Part shown: piece by piece, positions 5,247 to 6,200 of the stretch
Layout of the letters: the number at the start of each line of letters is the position of its first letter
How positions within the stretch are numbered: position 1 is the first letter of the stretch
Assembly: GCA_964385305.1 (NCBI GenBank)
Contig: CAYLOP010000174.1
Coordinates: 1 to 6,200, forward strand
Length of the DNA: 6,200 bases
Direction: 5' to 3'
From: CAYLOP01 sp964385305
Lineage (GTDB): Bacteria > Chloroflexota > Anaerolineae > Anaerolineales > E44-bin32
Position numbers and translations under genes: made by a program
The notes under the pieces: model-generated
What the model was told of the DNA's origin: nothing
What the model saw: only the letters and a program-made list of their open reading frames with translations
Database searches by the model: none

Positions 5247-6011
5247 TTAAGTATTCTTATTTGACTCATTTTCAATCACGTACCTGGTGTGCAGCCGGAC
5301 GGGTCGCGGTTCCTTCGACAACAAGCGCAAATTGAGCACTTCTACAAAGAACGAGAACGCCATCGCAAAGTAGATGTACCCCTTCGGAATATGTAAACCT
5401 GCCCCATCTGCAATGAGAGAGACTCCAATCAACAGTAAAAAACTCAAAGCCAAGATCTTCAGCGTCGGGCGTTGATTGACAAAATCGCTGATCGGTCCGG
5501 AGGCGAACATCATGATGATCACGGCGATGATAATCGCGATAATCATCACCACCACCCGATTCGCCATGCCCACAGCTGTGATTACCGAATCCAGCGAGAA
5601 CACAATATCCAAGAGCATGATCTGAAAGACCACACCCCTGAATGAAGGCGCAGCTCCAATGAGCGCCTTCCCGTTTTGGCCCTCGAGTTTATCATGGATC
5701 TCGACAGTGCTTTTCCCCAAGAGAAAGAGACCCCCCACAATGAGAATGATGCTTCGGCCAGAAACAGCATACCCAAAGATATAGAACAGCGGCGTTGTAA
5801 GGCGAGTCAGCCAAGCCACCGAGAGCAAGAGCAAGATGCGTGAGATCATAGCCATGCCAAGTCCTACTCTCCGAGCGAGACCTTGCGAGTGTTCTGGCAA
5901 TTTCCCAGCCATGATGGAAATAAAAATGATGTTGTCGATGCCCAACACGATCTCTAAAGAGGTTAGTGTCAGCAGGGCAATCCAGTTCTGCAGATCAAAT
6001 ATCCATTCCAT
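5247..6011 (-). CDS. TerC family integral membrane protein
   Basis: The start is the ATG at 6011-6009 (MEWIFDLQNW), preceded on the minus strand by GAAGGG (6024-6019) at 7-nt spacing; an in-frame TTG at 6026 would overlap that site. The 254-aa product has about seven hydrophobic spans, near 9-34, 50-68, 72-82, 87-100, 127-147, 152-171 and 184-201, plus a last one at 211-228. The TerC signature is present twice: 'SLEIVLGIDNIIFISI' (18-33) with Glu20, Asp26 and Asn27, and 'MLLDIVFSLDSVITAVGM' (132-149) with Asp135, Ser139 and Asp141. The C-terminal tail (232-254) is charged. It is the short form, without the CBS domains of larger relatives. Some TerC proteins export Mn2+ (often under yybP-ykoY riboswitch control) and others are tied to tellurite resistance; no such riboswitch is seen here. 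The substrate of this member is unknown. Confidence 0.93.
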   Translation of the reverse strand: MEWIFDLQNWIALLTLTSLEIVLGIDNIIFISIMAGKLPEHSQGLARRVGLGMAMISRILLLLSVAWLTRLTTPLFYIFGYAVSGRSIILIVGGLFLLGKSTVEIHDKLEGQNGKALIGAAPSFRGVVFQIMLLDIVFSLDSVITAVGMANRVVVMIIAIIIAVIIMMFASGPISDFVNQRPTLKILALSFLLLIGVSLIADGAGLHIPKGYIYFAMAFSFFVEVLNLRLLSKEPRPVRLHTRYVIENESNKNT

Positions 6012-6040
6012 TCTTTCGCCCTTCAATCAATTTGATGCCC

Positions 6041-6046
6041 ATTGTA
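6041..6046 (-). promoter_or_regulatory. Possible -10 box of the TerC gene
   Basis: TACAAT on the minus strand (6046 down to 6041) lies 29 nt before the TerC ATG, giving a leader of about 23 nt with room for the ribosome binding site. The -35 region (TAGCTG at 17 nt) is poor. The gene may instead, or also, be transcribed from the upstream gene that ends at 6072. Confidence 0.3.
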
Positions 6047-6071
6047 ACGGTCGCGGTTCAGAACAGCTAGC

Positions 6072-6200
6072 TTACATCCCTGCTTTATATAACAGTGTAG
6101 CCAACTGCTCGTCGAGTTTTTCACGCTCCGGTGCACTCCAATACGACCTGGATTCAACTACCAAGTGCAACAGCGGGTGAATGATTAAAGAATACTTGAT
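6072..6200 (-). CDS. C-terminal 42 codons of an unrecognised protein (N-terminus off the right edge)
   Basis: On the minus strand an open frame enters at base 6200 and ends at TAA (6074-6072), 60 nt before the TerC start codon. The visible 42 residues begin IKYSLIIHPLLHLVVESR, a hydrophobic stretch, and continue YWSAPEREKLDEQLATLLYK before AGM. The second half looks like a charged amphipathic helix. The composition is protein-like, with no stop in 42 codons and acidic and leucine residues regularly spaced. Same strand and short gap suggest an operon with TerC. The family is not recognised from so short a piece, and the fragment is short enough that chance remains possible. Confidence 0.55.
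   Translation of the reverse strand: MKYSLIIHPLLHLVVESRSYWSAPEREKLDEQLATLLYKAGM

Noticed and set aside
5836..6180. Plus-strand open frame of 114 codons
   Set aside because: Antisense to the TerC 5' end and to the partial gene at the right edge; the TerC motifs on the other strand are unmistakable.
1..6200. CRISPR array, insertion sequence, integrase or attachment site next to the tRNA
   Set aside because: No regularly spaced direct repeats, no transposase or integrase motifs, and no second copy of the tRNA 3' end was seen in the window.

Overview
The window carries no mobile element, rRNA or CRISPR array. It is ordinary-looking bacterial chromosome of roughly balanced base composition, with small single-gene units separated by fairly long spacers. 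Gene content points to a free-living Chloroflexota (Anaerolineae-like) bacterium. The signs are a DUF2085 membrane protein, a DUF166 protein, a CxxC small protein of a type I associate with that phylum, and a membrane-anchored protein with a shortened TPR of the form 'LFAQVAQ...CYKRVLEINP'. This taxonomic reading rests on family recognition and is an inference.

Layout from left to right. Bases 1-589 (minus strand) hold most of a DUF2085 membrane protein that runs off the left edge; its only clear -10 box lies 7 nt before the ATG, which suggests a leaderless mRNA. Back to back with it is a strong sigma70-type promoter driving a complete tRNA-Asn(GUU) gene (661-733), closed by a good intrinsic terminator (751-781). 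Next, on the plus strand, comes a 204-aa protein (1015-1629) equal to only the N-terminal domain of indolepyruvate:ferredoxin oxidoreductase alpha subunit. The TPP-binding and ferredoxin domains are absent from the window. It is followed by a 105-aa CxxC protein (1732-2049). After a 336-bp spacer there is a complete DUF166 protein (2386-3171), then a 414-bp spacer with a hairpin but no convincing gene. A 509-aa TPR / single-transmembrane / extracytoplasmic beta-rich protein follows (3586-5115).

The right end reads on the minus strand: a TerC-family integral membrane protein (5247-6011) preceded by the last 42 codons of an unrecognised gene (6072-6200). A perfect 9-bp hairpin (5174-5196) sits between the two convergent stop codons.

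The genes do not form an obvious single pathway. The strongest leads are the domain-only IorA-like protein, the leaderless DUF2085 gene, the solitary DUF166 gene with a possible leader, and the TPR/TM protein. I did not find a clear new multi-gene system.
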